Assembly (NCBI GenBank): GCA_947494145.1
Contig: CANLTZ010000005.1
Coordinates: 62,001 to 126,000, forward strand
Length of the DNA: 64,000 nucleotides
Direction of reading: 5' to 3'
DNA from: an uncultured Jannaschia sp.
Lineage (GTDB): Bacteria > Pseudomonadota > Alphaproteobacteria > Rhodobacterales > Rhodobacteraceae
A program made the translations under genes and the position numbers. The number at the start of each line of letters is the position of its first letter. Positions within the stretch are counted from its first letter, which is position 1. Shown here in pieces: positions 46,801-55,368 of this stretch. Below the pieces are notes generated by a model. The model was not told where the DNA came from. It made no database searches and worked only from the letters and a program-made list of their open reading frames with translations.

Positions 46801-47349
46801 ATGAAGCCTGTCCTGTCCCACCCCCTGCGCCTGTCCGACCTGCCGCGCCGCAAGACCACGCGGTTCAACCTCGTCCCGGATGCAGGCCAACTCGAAGCAC
46901 TGGCGGACCGCATGAATGTGGATGCGGTCAAGAAGGTGAGGTTGGAAGTCGCGCTCACCGCCGGTCAGGGTAATGACTGGTTGCTGGAGGGCCATCTGGG
47001 GGCCACCGTCATTCAACCCTGCCGCGTCACAACGGACCCGGTCACGACCCGAATCGAAGAAGATGTGCGCCGCCTCTTCACGAATGACCTGCCAGAACCC
47101 AGCGGCGAAGAGATGGAGATGCCCGAGGATGACGGGGTGGAGCCGCTTCCAACCCTTCTGGACTTGGGCGACATCTTGGAAGAGGTGCTGATCCTGTCGA
47201 TCCCGGCCTATCCCCGCGCGGAGGGCGCCGAAGATTTGGACCTGTCCGCAGCGCCACCGGGGGTGGAGCCGCTGAGCGACGAAGCCATGAAACCCTTCGC
47301 CGGCCTTGCCGCCCTCAAAGACAAGCTTGAAGGCGGCAAAGACGATTGA
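46801..47349 (+). CDS. DUF177 (YceD) family protein
   Basis: A 182-residue acidic protein, started at ATG 46801 (MKPVLSHPLRLSDLPRRKTT) although the frame is open further upstream. It has the central VIQPCRVTTDPVTTRIEEDV and a PTLLDLGDILEEVLILSIPAYPR-type C-terminal motif, seen here as DLGDILEEVLILSIPAYPR. The family is encoded next to rpmF and has been implicated in 23S rRNA accumulation. Here rpmF is 577 bp downstream, separated by a small minus-strand gene. Confidence 0.9.
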   Translation: MKPVLSHPLRLSDLPRRKTTRFNLVPDAGQLEALADRMNVDAVKKVRLEVALTAGQGNDWLLEGHLGATVIQPCRVTTDPVTTRIEEDVRRLFTNDLPEPSGEEMEMPEDDGVEPLPTLLDLGDILEEVLILSIPAYPRAEGAEDLDLSAAPPGVEPLSDEAMKPFAGLAALKDKLEGGKDD

Positions 47350-47458
47350 GCGCCTCCCGAAAGGGTCAATCTTCGACCCTTCAAGAAACGCAGCGACATC
47401 GATGTTGGTTGGGCTCTTTTCCTGGAAGGCCTGACACTGTGCCTTCCCAAATGCTCGT

Positions 47459-47611
47459 TCAGATTTCGCCGCCCATGATGCGACGAATTTCAACCATCCG
47501 TTCGTGCGGAAACTTTTCGTTGGCCGTTTCGTGGGCAGTCACCGCGAAAGTGGTCACGGTGGCGGATGCGGCGATGGCTGCGATGGTCAGTGCGATTTTA
47601 TAGCGTCTCAT
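47459..47611 (-). CDS. Small secreted protein of unknown function
   Basis: A 50-residue protein from ATG 47611, preceded by GAAAGGACGAGC, a good RBS. It has a basic start and a hydrophobic segment (KIALTIAAIAASATVTTFAV) that is a likely signal peptide or anchor, then a short charged tail (ANEKFPHERMVEIRRIMGGEI without the last residues being hydrophobic). No family recognised. It lies antisense in the gap between DUF177 and rpmF, which are normally adjacent. Confidence 0.5.
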   Translation of the reverse strand: MRRYKIALTIAAIAASATVTTFAVTAHETANEKFPHERMVEIRRIMGGEI

Positions 47612-47925
47612 TGTGCTCGTCCTTTCAAGTGAGGCTGCACATATGACCAACCGCTCGGATTTCCCTCCCGCATTTGCGCACATTGACGTGGGCGGAAAGG
47701 CGAGACATCCAATCGGCATTCGCACCGCGCATCGAAGGCTTTGTCCTGCGCATGGCAAATCATCCTTCCCTTGCATCTCGCCGAAATCGTTGTATGAGGC
47801 GCTTTCCGCCCCATCCGGAACGGAATTCGCTGGACCCCTGCGCGTGAACGCAATAGGGACGCCCGACATATTTTGGACAATGGTGGCCCAGCCCGGCTGT
47901 GCCGCAACAAACCCGAGGTTGAGAC
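47612..47925. other. Intergenic stretch upstream of rpmF
   Basis: A 314-bp space between the small minus-strand gene and rpmF. It should hold the divergent promoters of both. No gene or clear promoter consensus can be assigned by eye. Confidence 0.35.
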
Positions 47926-48126
47926 ATGGCCGTTCCCCAGAACAAGGTCACCCCCTCCCGCCGGAACAATCGCCGGTCGCACGACAGCCTCGTGCCCGGG
48001 AATCCGGCCGAGTGCCCCAATTGCGGTGAGCTCAAGCGCCCGCATCACGTCTGCGGCGCCTGCGGCCACTATGCCGACCGCGAAGTCATCGCGGCCGACA
48101 CGGTCGAGCTGGAAGACGACATCTGA
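47926..48126 (+). CDS. rpmF: 50S ribosomal protein L32
   Basis: A 66-residue basic protein with the L32 start [20 protein letters not shown] and a zinc-ribbon pair [20 protein letters not shown] (four Cys). It ends [13 protein letters not shown]. It is followed 23 bp later by plsX, the usual rpmF-plsX-fabH order linking ribosome and lipid synthesis. Confidence 0.97.
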   Translation: MAVPQNKVTPSRRNNRRSHDSLVPGNPAECPNCGELKRPHHVCGACGHYADREVIAADTVELEDDI

Positions 48127-48149
48127 TCAGCACGCGGGGCGGGCGTTTC

Positions 48150-49211
48150 ATGTCGGACGACACAGACGACGGCCCCCATGTCCTGTCCATCGACGCCATG
48201 GGCGGCGATCTCGGCCCTGAAGCCGTAGTCGCGGGGCTTGCGCGTGCTGTGAAGCAGACGCCTGCCATGCGTTTTGTGGTCCACGGGGACAAACCCCTGC
48301 TTGATAGGTTGATCGCCAAGCGACGGGGCCTGTCGGATCATTGCACCACGCGCCACGCCGATGGCGTTGTGACAATGGAAGACAAACCAGCCCAGGTCAT
48401 GCGCAACGGCAAGGACACATCCATGTGGTCCGCCATCGACGCCGTGCGCGACGGCGAAGCCACGGTCTGCGTGTCCTGCGGCAATACCGGCGCGCTCATG
48501 GCCGTTTCCATGATCCGGCTGCGCAAGCTGCCTGGTGTCAACCGCCCGGCCATCGCCTGCCTTTGGCCTTCGCGCAATCCGTCGGGCTTCAACGTGATGC
48601 TGGATGTGGGCGCCGATATCCGCGCCGATGCCGACGATTTGCTGCAATACGCGCTGATGGGCATGTCCTATGCCCGGAACGGTCTGGGGCTAGAACGGCC
48701 GCGGGTCGGCCTGCTGAATGTGGGCACGGAAGAACATAAGGGCCGGTCCGAGTTGCGTGATGCCCACGAGCTTATCGACGTGTTGGCCGATGCCAACGGC
48801 TTCGATTTCGTGGGCTTCGTGGAAGGCGGCGACATCCCCTCGGACCGTGTGGATGTGGTCGTGACCGATGGCTTCACTGGCAACGTGGCCCTCAAAACCG
48901 GTGAGGGCACTGCGCGCTTCGTGCGCGACATGCTGGGCGAAGCCTTCCGCGCCACGCCGCTTTCCAAGATCGCGGCTCTTCTGGCCATGACCTCGCTCAA
49001 GCGCCTGTCGGCCCGCATAGACCCGCGCCGCGTCAATGGCGGCGTCTTTCTGGGGCTCAACGGCACGGTCGTGAAATCCCATGGCTCAGCGGACGAAACC
49101 GGCGTGGCCGCCGCCGTCGCGCTGGCCTGGTCCTTGTCGGAATCGCGGTTCAGCGACCGCCTGAAAGCGCGCCTTGCTTCGGTCACCGGGCCCGCCGAGG
49201 TGGAGACATGA
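48150..49211 (+). CDS. plsX: Phosphate acyltransferase PlsX
   Basis: A 353-residue cytosolic or peripheral-membrane enzyme converting acyl-ACP to acyl-phosphate for phospholipid synthesis. It shows the N-terminal SIDAMGGDLGPEAVVAG, the central VSCGNTGALMAVSMIRL, LLNVGTEEHKGRSE and the VTDGFTGNVALKTGEGTA motif. The length is standard. It overlaps fabH by 4 bp (ATGA). Confidence 0.96.
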   Translation: MSDDTDDGPHVLSIDAMGGDLGPEAVVAGLARAVKQTPAMRFVVHGDKPLLDRLIAKRRGLSDHCTTRHADGVVTMEDKPAQVMRNGKDTSMWSAIDAVRDGEATVCVSCGNTGALMAVSMIRLRKLPGVNRPAIACLWPSRNPSGFNVMLDVGADIRADADDLLQYALMGMSYARNGLGLERPRVGLLNVGTEEHKGRSELRDAHELIDVLADANGFDFVGFVEGGDIPSDRVDVVVTDGFTGNVALKTGEGTARFVRDMLGEAFRATPLSKIAALLAMTSLKRLSARIDPRRVNGGVFLGLNGTVVKSHGSADETGVAAAVALAWSLSESRFSDRLKARLASVTGPAEVET

Positions 49212-50179
49212 TCCGCGCAGCCATCCAGGGCGTTGGCCACTACCTGCCTGAACGGGTGGTTGAGAATGATTGGTTCACCACCTTCCTCGACACTTCCGAC
49301 GAGTGGATCAAATCCCGCTCCGGGATTGAGCGGCGCCACTTCGCGGCCGAGGGCCAGACCACGTCAGACCTTGCCATTCATGCCGCCAAGGCCGCCCTGG
49401 CCGATGCAGGACTGGAGCCCGACGACATCGATACCGTCATGGTCGCCACATCCACCCCCGACCTGACCTTCCCGGCGACGGCCACCATCGTGCAGCAGGG
49501 TTTGGGCATGACCCGGGGCTTCGCCTTCGACATCCAGGCGGTCTGCGCGGGTTTCGTCTATGCGTTGTCCAACGCCAATGCGCTGATCGTATCCGGCCAA
49601 GCCAAACGCGTGCTGGTCATCGGCGCCGAAACCTTCAGCCGCATCATGAACTGGGAAGACCGCACGACATGCGTGCTTTTCGGCGATGGCGCGGGCGCTG
49701 TGATTTTGGAAGCGATTGAGGGCGAGGGCACCCCCGCAGATCGCGGCATCTTGGCCACCGATCTACATAGCGATGGCCGCCACCGGGAAATCCTTCAGGT
49801 GTCAGGCGGTGTGTCGACGTCGCAATCGAGCGGGCATCTGATGATGGCGGGCAAGGACGTCTTTCGACACGCGGTGGAAAAGCTCGCCCGGTCCACCATC
49901 GACGTCTTGGAAAAGGGCGGCGTGACCGCCGACGACATCGACCGCGTTGTGCCGCACCAGGCCAATGTTCGCATTATCGACCGCACGGCCAAGAAACTGG
50001 GCCTGCCGATGGACAAGGTTGTCGTCACCGTGGCGGACCACGGCAACACCTCGGCGGCATCGATTCCCCTGGCCATGTCCGTGGCCAAGGCACGCGGCGA
50101 CCTCAAGACCGGAGATCTGGTCGTCACCGAGGCCATCGGCGGTGGCCTCGCCTGGGGCGCGGTTCTGCTGCGCTGGTAG
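49208..50179 (+). CDS. fabH: 3-oxoacyl-ACP synthase III
   Basis: A 323-residue thiolase-fold condensing enzyme starting fatty-acid elongation from acetyl-CoA and malonyl-ACP. The catalytic triad is visible: Cys in FDIQAVCAGFVYAL, His in VVPHQANVRIID and Asn in ADHGNTSAASIPLA. The N-terminal SDEWIKSRSGIERRHFA is typical. It follows plsX with an ATGA overlap; a 166-bp gap with a likely promoter precedes ihfA. Confidence 0.97.
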   Translation: MIRAAIQGVGHYLPERVVENDWFTTFLDTSDEWIKSRSGIERRHFAAEGQTTSDLAIHAAKAALADAGLEPDDIDTVMVATSTPDLTFPATATIVQQGLGMTRGFAFDIQAVCAGFVYALSNANALIVSGQAKRVLVIGAETFSRIMNWEDRTTCVLFGDGAGAVILEAIEGEGTPADRGILATDLHSDGRHREILQVSGGVSTSQSSGHLMMAGKDVFRHAVEKLARSTIDVLEKGGVTADDIDRVVPHQANVRIIDRTAKKLGLPMDKVVVTVADHGNTSAASIPLAMSVAKARGDLKTGDLVVTEAIGGGLAWGAVLLRW

Positions 50180-50345
50180 CCAAGGGCTTGGAACCGCGGT
50201 GTTTTCATGCGAATTCGGCCAGCATCTATTTGCGTGAACGTCACCCTGCAAGTGCTTGTCATTGACAAGAAAACCACCGCCCGCGAATGTGCACGCATAA
50301 ATTGCACCGCGACAGATGATCGCGCGCAAAAAAGGGGATGAGACG

Positions 50346-50657
50346 ATGGCTACCAAAACACTCACACGGATGGATCTGAGCGAAGCGGTGTTCCGCGACG
50401 TGGGCCTCAGCCGCAACGAAAGTTCGGCCCTGGTGGCGCAGGTTCTACAGCACGTATCCGACGCGCTGGTAGACGGCGAGCAGGTCAAGATCTCAGGTTT
50501 TGGCACGTTCTCAACCCGTGACAAGTCGGCCCGGGTGGGTCGCAACCCCAAGACCGGCGAAGAAGCCCCCATCCCGCCCCGCCGCGTCCTTACCTTTCGC
50601 CCGTCCCATCTGATGAAGGACCGTGTGGCCGCAGGGAACGCGGCCAAGAAAGGTTGA
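50346..50657 (+). CDS. ihfA: Integration host factor subunit alpha
   Basis: A 103-residue HU/IHF-family DNA-bending protein. It has the start [20 protein letters not shown], the [20 protein letters not shown] beta-arm base and the [20 protein letters not shown] arm with the intercalating Pro. ATG 50346 follows GGGGATGAGACG; a longer frame from 50316 is unlikely. It is followed by the MerR-type gene, as commonly seen in alphaproteobacteria. Confidence 0.94.
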   Translation: MATKTLTRMDLSEAVFRDVGLSRNESSALVAQVLQHVSDALVDGEQVKISGFGTFSTRDKSARVGRNPKTGEEAPIPPRRVLTFRPSHLMKDRVAAGNAAKKG

Positions 50658-50659
50658 CC

Positions 50660-51622
50660 TTGGCGCGCACGCCGGAAAAGTCGGACGGAGCGTTTCGCAC
50701 GATCCGGGAAGTGGCGGATTGGTTGGCCGTGCCCACCCATGTTCTGCGCTTCTGGGAATCGAAGTTCGAACAGATTGCGCCCGTCAAGGGCGCCGGCGGG
50801 CGCCGCTATTACCGCCCAGAAGACATGCGCCTGCTGGGCGGCATAAAAGTCATGCTGCACGATCAGGGTCTGACGATCCGCGCAGTGGGCGACAAGATCG
50901 ATGATGAAGGGGTCGAGCCGGTGATGGCGCTTTCCCCCGAACTCGAAATGCCGGAAGGCCCGCCCGCACGAACGCGGCGGGTCATCCGCAACGGCGACGA
51001 GGCACCTGCGTCGGCCTCCGGGTCGGATCGCGTGGTGCCCTTTGACCGAACGGCTCAGTCGGCCACGGCTGCGGAACCCGAACCGAACGAAGCCCCCCCG
51101 CCCGAGGTTGAGGGCCTGCCCGCCGACCCGCTTGTGGCGGCGCCGGAAGCGGCAGCGCAGCCCGATATGCTTGCCGATACACCGCCCGGTGGCGACGACC
51201 CGGTGGACCCGATCGATACCGCCCTTCAGCCCACCGGCCTGAACGAGTTGGAAGGCGAGGACACGCCCCCAGGTGACGAGCCTGATCCCGAGATGCAGAC
51301 CCTGCGGGACGAACTTGACGCGCCCGCCGCCGAGGCCCCGTCGCCGGAGGCCGCGCAGCCAGAGAACATCTTCACCTCCACCGATAAGGCCGAACCTGCA
51401 TCGGTGCCTTCTGCCGCCCCGGCCGAGAAGCGCACGCGCATCACGCTGCAAGCCGCGGCGCAGACTGCGCCGCCGCCGCCCACCTACGCAGCGCTCAACC
51501 GAGTGCGGGGTGCCGAACGGATCGCGGCCGAACATCACCGCCGCCTCAAGCGCGTCGTGCGTCGCTTGCGCGGTCTGATCGAGGATGTGGAAGAAGAGTT
51601 GGGCCAAGGGCCGAATTCCTGA
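50660..51622 (+). CDS. MerR-family transcriptional regulator with long acidic tail
   Basis: About 320 residues from TTG 50660; TTG 50654, overlapping the ihfA stop, is an alternative. The MerR helix-turn-helix and wing are in residues 12-75 ([20 protein letters not shown], then [16 protein letters not shown]). After that the protein is a long Pro/Ala/Glu-rich, low-complexity region (about 90-270), then a short basic C-terminal helix with [20 protein letters not shown]. Such a regulator next to ihfA is typical of Rhodobacterales. The ligand, if any, and its targets are unknown. Confidence 0.85.
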   Translation: MARTPEKSDGAFRTIREVADWLAVPTHVLRFWESKFEQIAPVKGAGGRRYYRPEDMRLLGGIKVMLHDQGLTIRAVGDKIDDEGVEPVMALSPELEMPEGPPARTRRVIRNGDEAPASASGSDRVVPFDRTAQSATAAEPEPNEAPPPEVEGLPADPLVAAPEAAAQPDMLADTPPGGDDPVDPIDTALQPTGLNELEGEDTPPGDEPDPEMQTLRDELDAPAAEAPSPEAAQPENIFTSTDKAEPASVPSAAPAEKRTRITLQAAAQTAPPPPTYAALNRVRGAERIAAEHHRRLKRVVRRLRGLIEDVEEELGQGPNS

Positions 51623-51683
51623 CCCAAAGCCTGCCAATTGCGGGTTGCGCCCCCGGGCCAAAGCCGTATGTATCGTCGCCAGT

Positions 51684-51760
51684 CGGGCTATGGCGCAGCC
51701 TGGTAGCGCGTCCGTCTGGGGGACGGAAGGTCGCAGGTTCGAGTCCTGCTAGCCCGACCA
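51684..51760 (+). tRNA. tRNA-Pro (anticodon GGG)
   Basis: A 77-nt cloverleaf. The acceptor stem CGGGCTA pairs with TAGCCCG, with encoded ACCA at the 3' end. The D arm is GCGC..GCGC, the anticodon stem TCCGT/ACGGA encloses loop CTGGGGG with anticodon GGG at 51718-51720, and the T arm is GCAGG-TTCGAGT-CCTGC. It decodes CCC (and CCU). Confidence 0.96.
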
Positions 51761-51764
51761 TCGC

Positions 51765-51794
51765 AACGCCTCTCCCCATTTGGGGCGGGGCGTT
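51765..51794 (+). terminator. Terminator of tRNA-Pro
   Basis: A 13-bp stem with one mismatch and one G-T pair (AACGCCTCTCCCC with GGGGCGGGGCGTT), an ATTT loop and a short TTT tail begins 4 bp after the tRNA. It probably ends the tRNA transcript. Confidence 0.65.
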
Positions 51795-51836
51795 TCGCGT
51801 CTCTGGGGTTTGGTCCGGGCGGACAGGGGGAACAGA

Positions 51837-52907
51837 ATGACATTTCCGACCGGTGTCTTGGCCAGCCAGCAGATCGAGGCGCTCATGGCGTCCGGTGCGC
51901 TCACCTGCGACGCGCCTGCCACGGGCCAGGTGCAACCCGCCTCGCTGGATCTGCGGCTGGGGGATGTGGCCTACCGGGTCCGCGCGTCCTTTTTGCCGGG
52001 TGCAGGTCGGCGCCTCGTCGATCGCCTGGCCGAGTTCGAAATGCACCGCGTCGACCTGACCGAGGGCGCTGTCCTGGAAAAGGGCGCGGTCTATCTGGTT
52101 CCCCTCCAAGAAAGCCTGGCCCTGCCACCCGACATTTCCGCCGTGGCCAATGCCAAGTCCTCCACCGGGCGGCTTGACCTGCTGACGCGGACGGTGACGG
52201 ATGGCGGCACCGAATTCGACCGTATTCCCGCAGGCTATGATGGCCCGCTCTACGCCGAGATTTGCCCCCGAAGCTTCAGCGTTCTGGTCCGCCCCGGGAT
52301 GCGGCTCAACCAGATCCGCTTCCGCGTGGGCGATGCCGTGCTCGATGACGACGCCCTGCACACCCTGCACGCCGCGACCCCCCTGGTCGATGGCACGCCC
52401 GTCATCGACGATGGCTTGGGCTTTAGCGTCGATCTGTCGCCCGGCCCCGGCGATCTGGTGGGCTGGCAGGCGCGCCCCCATGCGGGCGTCATCGATCTGG
52501 ACCGCCTGGGCCACTACGCCCCCCGCGACTTCTGGGACCCGATCACCACTCGCGCGGGCCGCATCATCCTGGACCCTGGCGCCTTCTACATCCTGGTGTC
52601 GCGCGAAGCCGTCACCATACCGCCCAGCCACGCCGCCGAAATGGCGCCCTATCTTGCCATGGTGGGTGAGTTCCGCGTCCATTACGCTGGGTTCTTCGAT
52701 CCGGGCTTCGGCCACGGCACGCCCGCCCGCGGCGTGCTGGAAGTTCGCTGCCACGAAGCGCCCTTCGTGCTGGAATCCGGCCAGATTGTCGGGCGGCTGA
52801 TCTATGAAGCCATGTCCGAGGTACCCGCCCAGCTTTACGGCCAAGGTATCGCATCCAACTACCAAGGCCAGGGTCTGAAACTGTCCAAGCACTTCGCGGC
52901 ACCCTGA
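51837..52907 (+). CDS. dcd: 2'-deoxycytidine 5'-triphosphate deaminase, two-domain type
   Basis: A 356-residue protein, nearly twice the length of the single-domain Dcd (about 190). The first half has QPASLDLRLGDVAYRVRASF and NAKSSTGRLDLLTRTVTDGG with the dUTPase/Dcd-fold substrate site. The second half repeats the fold with YILVSREAVTIPPSHAAEMA, DPGFGHG and VGRLIYEAMSEVP. This tandem form is characteristic of alphaproteobacteria and feeds dUMP/dTMP synthesis by deaminating dCTP. The start is placed at ATG 51837 with GGACAGGGGGAA upstream. Confidence 0.88.
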   Translation: MTFPTGVLASQQIEALMASGALTCDAPATGQVQPASLDLRLGDVAYRVRASFLPGAGRRLVDRLAEFEMHRVDLTEGAVLEKGAVYLVPLQESLALPPDISAVANAKSSTGRLDLLTRTVTDGGTEFDRIPAGYDGPLYAEICPRSFSVLVRPGMRLNQIRFRVGDAVLDDDALHTLHAATPLVDGTPVIDDGLGFSVDLSPGPGDLVGWQARPHAGVIDLDRLGHYAPRDFWDPITTRAGRIILDPGAFYILVSREAVTIPPSHAAEMAPYLAMVGEFRVHYAGFFDPGFGHGTPARGVLEVRCHEAPFVLESGQIVGRLIYEAMSEVPAQLYGQGIASNYQGQGLKLSKHFAAP

Positions 52908-52918
52908 CTTGGGCAACG

Positions 52919-53701
52919 TCACTGGTCGGTGACACTCTCCTCCAGGAACGGACAGCTTGCGCGCTGGTCCCGCGTCAGTGCCGTGACGGGCACCACATAG
53001 GTGTGCACCGCAAACAGCACCGCGCCCGTCCGGGGCAACTTCAGCACCGTCTGCCGCTCAGACCGGACATAGCGCACCGGGGCCGAGATATCCCGCGGCG
53101 CGGTCTCGGCCCGGGGTTGGTAGAGGGCGCGATCGGCATAGCCCAACGCATTGGCACGCCACATGGGCCGCCCCGGCGGGACGCGATCAAAGAGCCGCTG
53201 CACCCGCCCGGCCAAATCGCCCGCATAATCGGGCACCGGGCGATGGATGCGCGTGAGCGGTCGGCCCATCTTTTCGGCCAACGTCCAAGACGCCGGAAAG
53301 CACAGAAGCCCGGCCACCAGCACATGCTCCGCGCCATCGCGCGCCAGAAGCAACAGGTCTTCCTGCAAGAGCCGGCCCAGCCGCCCAAGCGCGGGCGGGC
53401 CGTCGTCGACCCGCACGCCGTCGGGGCGCTGCACGCCGCCCGCCACGCGGCGAAACATGTCCGGCAGTGCAGCGTCCACAACGTCAGATAGCTCCGCCAC
53501 CAAGGGCTCCGCCCCGGGCAGTACGGCCATGACGTCCCCCGGGCGCGAACGCAACAGGCGCACCCGTTCAGACATCTGGGCGGCATAGGCGTCATCCACC
53601 ACGATCCATGAACCCTCCACCGGAACCATTCCGGGCAGACGGGCAAGGCCCGGATCGGCCCAGGGGGTGAATGGCAGGTGGGCTTGGGTGACGGCGCTCA
53701 T
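52919..53701 (-). CDS. DUF3445 protein, heme-dependent oxidative N-demethylase-like
   Basis: A 260-residue soluble protein. Conserved DUF3445 elements are PFTPWADPGLARLPGM near the start, the QEDLLLLARDG segment, LVAGLLCFPASWTLAEKMGR and IHRPVPDYAGDLAGRVQRLF. The family includes the heme-PAS subunit of oxidative N-demethylases acting on dimethylamine-like substrates and uncharacterised relatives; the substrate here is unknown. It overlaps mscS by 4 bp (ATGA) at its start and ends a four-gene minus-strand operon with pmm, a small membrane protein and mscS. Confidence 0.82.
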   Translation of the reverse strand: MSAVTQAHLPFTPWADPGLARLPGMVPVEGSWIVVDDAYAAQMSERVRLLRSRPGDVMAVLPGAEPLVAELSDVVDAALPDMFRRVAGGVQRPDGVRVDDGPPALGRLGRLLQEDLLLLARDGAEHVLVAGLLCFPASWTLAEKMGRPLTRIHRPVPDYAGDLAGRVQRLFDRVPPGRPMWRANALGYADRALYQPRAETAPRDISAPVRYVRSERQTVLKLPRTGAVLFAVHTYVVPVTALTRDQRASCPFLEESVTDQ

Positions 53702-55023
53702 TCCTCTGGCGCTGAGGGGCTGAGCAGGTCGTCTTCGCGCACCTCGCGCCGTTCGGCATCGACCATCCGGGTAATCGTGTCGTCGGCGGCCACCTCCTCG
53801 GGTTCGGGCGGAATGGCGGGCGGTGCCTCGGGCTCCGCCTCCGGCGCGGGGGCGTCCCCCGTGGCTTGGGCCGCGCCCCAGCCCGCGCCCACCAGCCTGG
53901 TGCGAAATGTGGGCTCCGGCAGGGCGATGTCGGCCTGTTCCAACGCCGACATCACAACGCGCAGCGCCTCGCCCCGTGCCGCCATAAATGACGTCTGGGT
54001 CTGGTCGAGCCAGCCGAAGAATTCCACATTGATGGTGCTGTCCCCCGCCTCTTTAACCCAGACTTGGGGCGGCGGGTCGGGTAGCACGAAATCCAGGCTG
54101 CGCAACGTATCCAGCCCGATGCGTTTTGCCTCTGCCAAATCAGCGGCCGGGTCCAAGCCTAACACGAAGCCGAAACGGCGTTCGGCATTGCGGGTGTAGT
54201 TCACGATCTTGGCCTTGAAGACCACCGCGTTGGGCAACCGCACATGGTTGCCGTCGGGATCCAGCAGCACCGTTGCCCGACTGGTCAGCCGCACGACCTG
54301 CCCAAGGGAGCCTTCGATATCCACAAAGTCATTGGGCCGAAACGGCTGCCGCAGGCTCAGCATGACGGAGGCGATGAAGTTTTCGACCGTGTCGCGCACG
54401 GCAAAGCCCACGGCCAGGCCGACGATGCCCGCAGCGCCCAACAAGCCTGTCAGGACCGCGGTCGCGTTCAGAATGTCGAGCGCGACAACTACACCCGCCA
54501 AAACGAAGACCAGGCGGACGACCATGCGGTAGATGTCAGCGATGAACGCATTCGGGGCCAGGCGCCGCCACGGCGCCTCCCACCGGGCCAGCAAGATACC
54601 GGTCGCCATTACCAATAGCCCTGCCAGGACGGCCACGGCCAGAAGCGGCAGATAAGCGACGAACTGATCCAACCGCGCCGCGAAGCGGTCCACCACCGGG
54701 TCGAGCCGTTGCGACACATCGGTGCTTTCTACCACCCGATTTTCGATGGCCACGACGCCATCGACCCGCGCCGCCAATTCGTCGAGCCGGGGGATAGCTT
54801 CGCCGTCCAGAACCTCGCCGCTGAAGGTGACGATGCCTTCGCGAACCTCGACCGCGACATCATCGTAGCCGTCGAGCTCGGCAATAATGGCCTCGATCCG
54901 GCGGTCGATGGCGGCATCGCTGCCCACGCTTTGTTCCGTCGAGATGGAGCCCGAAGGCTGTGCCATTTCTTGCGCGGCGACAGGCAGGGCAAGACACAAC
55001 CAAACCAGAACAATCCGGATCAT
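53698..55023 (-). CDS. Mechanosensitive channel of the MscS family with N-terminal BON-like domain
   Basis: A 441-residue protein. The signal peptide MIRIVLVWLCLALPVAAQ is followed by a BON-like periplasmic domain (about residues 37-100, with VAVEVREGIVTFSGEV). Then come transmembrane helices (about 122-190), the MscS pore helix (GLLGAAGIVGLAVGFAVRDT) and beta domain (PFRPNDFVDIEG, VRLPNAVV). A Pro/Glu-rich tail (about 380-441) ends the protein. It releases solutes on hypo-osmotic shock. Start and stop overlap the neighbours as ATGA. Confidence 0.88.
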   Translation of the reverse strand: MIRIVLVWLCLALPVAAQEMAQPSGSISTEQSVGSDAAIDRRIEAIIAELDGYDDVAVEVREGIVTFSGEVLDGEAIPRLDELAARVDGVVAIENRVVESTDVSQRLDPVVDRFAARLDQFVAYLPLLAVAVLAGLLVMATGILLARWEAPWRRLAPNAFIADIYRMVVRLVFVLAGVVVALDILNATAVLTGLLGAAGIVGLAVGFAVRDTVENFIASVMLSLRQPFRPNDFVDIEGSLGQVVRLTSRATVLLDPDGNHVRLPNAVVFKAKIVNYTRNAERRFGFVLGLDPAADLAEAKRIGLDTLRSLDFVLPDPPPQVWVKEAGDSTINVEFFGWLDQTQTSFMAARGEALRVVMSALEQADIALPEPTFRTRLVGAGWGAAQATGDAPAPEAEPEAPPAIPPEPEEVAADDTITRMVDAERREVREDDLLSPSAPEE

Positions 55024-55364
55024 TTCTTCCGCCCCGGCGGCCCGTAGATGCCTTGCGCCCTAGGTTTTTCGCGCCGGACGCCCAGCTTCGCCACTGCCCA
55101 TGCCAGCACACATACCGGCGGGATCAGGACAAGCGTTGGCACCACATCCACCAGGCCATGGATGCGTAGAGCATCAGGCAAGGTCACCAATGACAAAAGC
55201 AGCACACTGCCCAGCCCGACGGCCAGCGGAAGTCCCACCAATAATACCGCCACGCGCCCACCGATGCGATGCAGAAAACGCATAATGAGCCAGCCCAGGC
55301 CAGAAAGCAGCGCGCTGGCCAAAACCGCCAGCAGCAACAGACCGGAGGCCCAAGCCAACCCCAT
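55020..55364 (-). CDS. Small membrane protein between phosphomannomutase and MscS
   Basis: A 114-residue protein from ATG 55364, 5 bp after the phosphomannomutase stop. Three hydrophobic helices (ASGLLLLAVLASALLSGLGW; VAVLLVGLPLAVGLGSVLLL; VPTLVLIPPVCVLAWAVAKL) are followed by a basic tail. No named family recognised. Tight spacing on both sides places it in the pmm-mscS-DUF3445 operon. Confidence 0.7.
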   Translation of the reverse strand: MGLAWASGLLLLAVLASALLSGLGWLIMRFLHRIGGRVAVLLVGLPLAVGLGSVLLLSLVTLPDALRIHGLVDVVPTLVLIPPVCVLAWAVAKLGVRREKPRAQGIYGPPGRKK

Positions 55365-55368
55365 CCGA

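Noticed and set aside
49802-51661. 619-codon open frame antisense to fabH, ihfA and the MerR gene
   Set aside because: It spans three well-supported genes on the opposite strand and has no domain of its own.
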